Under the pieces are notes generated by a model. It saw nothing but the letters and a program-made list of their open reading frames with translations, ran no database searches and was not told the DNA's origin. A program made the position numbers and the translations under genes. Positions 5,228 to 5,316 of a stretch of DNA of 5,316 bases are shown here, in pieces; position 1 is the stretch's first letter; each line of letters begins with the position of its first letter. The DNA is from Gammaproteobacteria bacterium (GTDB taxonomy: Bacteria; Pseudomonadota; Gammaproteobacteria; Pseudomonadales; Azotimanducaceae_A). The DNA is taken from contig JAPPKV010000239.1 in the NCBI GenBank assembly GCA_028819775.1, forward strand, positions 1 to 5,316, in the 5' to 3' direction.

Positions 5228-5316
5228 TTACTCCCCTCTTGAAGCGCGCCAAACCGTTTCCGGTGTCGCCGGCATCGGCACGCTGGCGACGCCGAGCGCG
5301 TCGGTGACGGCATTCA
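5228..5316 (-). CDS. CoxL/xanthine-dehydrogenase-family molybdopterin large subunit, C-terminal end (runs off the right edge)
   Basis: The last 28 codons are visible and end at a TAA at 5230-5228. They read NAVTDALG, then VPMPATPETVWRA and SRGE. The pattern (v.NAv.DAL......lPaTPe.VWrAl) is the normal C-terminus of the molybdopterin-binding large subunit of xanthine dehydrogenase/CO-dehydrogenase-type hydroxylases. Its place five bases before the CoxM-like gene, on the same strand, agrees with the usual order of these operons. The active-site region that would show the substrate class (for example the AYXCSFR loop of true CO dehydrogenase) lies outside the window. Confidence 0.82.
   Translation of the reverse strand, partial: NAVTDALGVASVPMPATPETVWRASRGE
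5231..5236 (-). promoter_or_regulatory. Shine-Dalgarno site of the CoxM-like gene
   Basis: GGGGAG on the minus strand lies in the last codons of the large-subunit gene, eight bases before the ATG at 5222-5220. It supports that start over the longer open frame to 5252 and suggests coupled translation of the two subunits. Confidence 0.55.

Noticed and set aside
1..5316. CRISPR arrays, tRNA or rRNA genes, insertion-sequence ends, long repeats
   Set aside because: Looked for on both strands by eye; no regularly spaced repeats, cloverleaf pattern, terminal inverted repeats or transposase with a DDE core were found.

Overview
The window looks like chromosome from a GC-rich bacterium. The families present (CoxL/CoxM-type molybdenum hydroxylase, MDR quinone oxidoreductase, Rieske oxygenase, FitB-type PIN toxin, HigB-type toxin, and a pair of small conserved proteins) best fit an environmental proteobacterium. 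No rRNA, tRNA or taxonomic marker is present, so this placement is inference from gene content and composition.

The left part (about 1-1944) is an accessory patch of small, mostly damaged genes. From the left edge: the N-terminal 32 residues of a HigB/RelE-like toxin (minus strand, cut by the window edge); a short YhgA/Rpn-like nuclease-fold protein (minus) that has lost its C-terminal part and whose expected active-site Glu is Lys; a FitB/VapC-like PIN-domain toxin (plus) with a one-codon loss in its first conserved motif and no intact antitoxin beside it; and two tightly linked small genes (plus) for conserved proteins of unknown function. The first of that pair carries a single-base frameshift and the second is intact.

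The right part (2001-5316) is a well-kept minus-strand gene run, read right to left: the C-terminus of a CoxL/xanthine-dehydrogenase-family molybdopterin subunit, then a CoxM-like FAD subunit 5 bases on, then, after a roughly 160-base gap, a zinc-independent MDR NAD(P)H:quinone oxidoreductase, and finally a Rieske non-heme iron oxygenase alpha subunit whose GTG start overlaps the oxidoreductase stop as GTGA. This reads as a catabolic cluster: a Mo-hydroxylase and a Rieske oxygenase would insert oxygen into a small organic substrate, with the MDR enzyme as a redox helper. The substrate cannot be told from this window.

The two parts converge at 1945-2000, where only a weak hairpin is visible. 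The most noteworthy points are the frameshifted partner of an uncharacterised small-protein pair, the apparently inactive Rpn-like and PIN genes clustered together, and the Rieske oxygenase with Glu in place of the usual bridging Asp.
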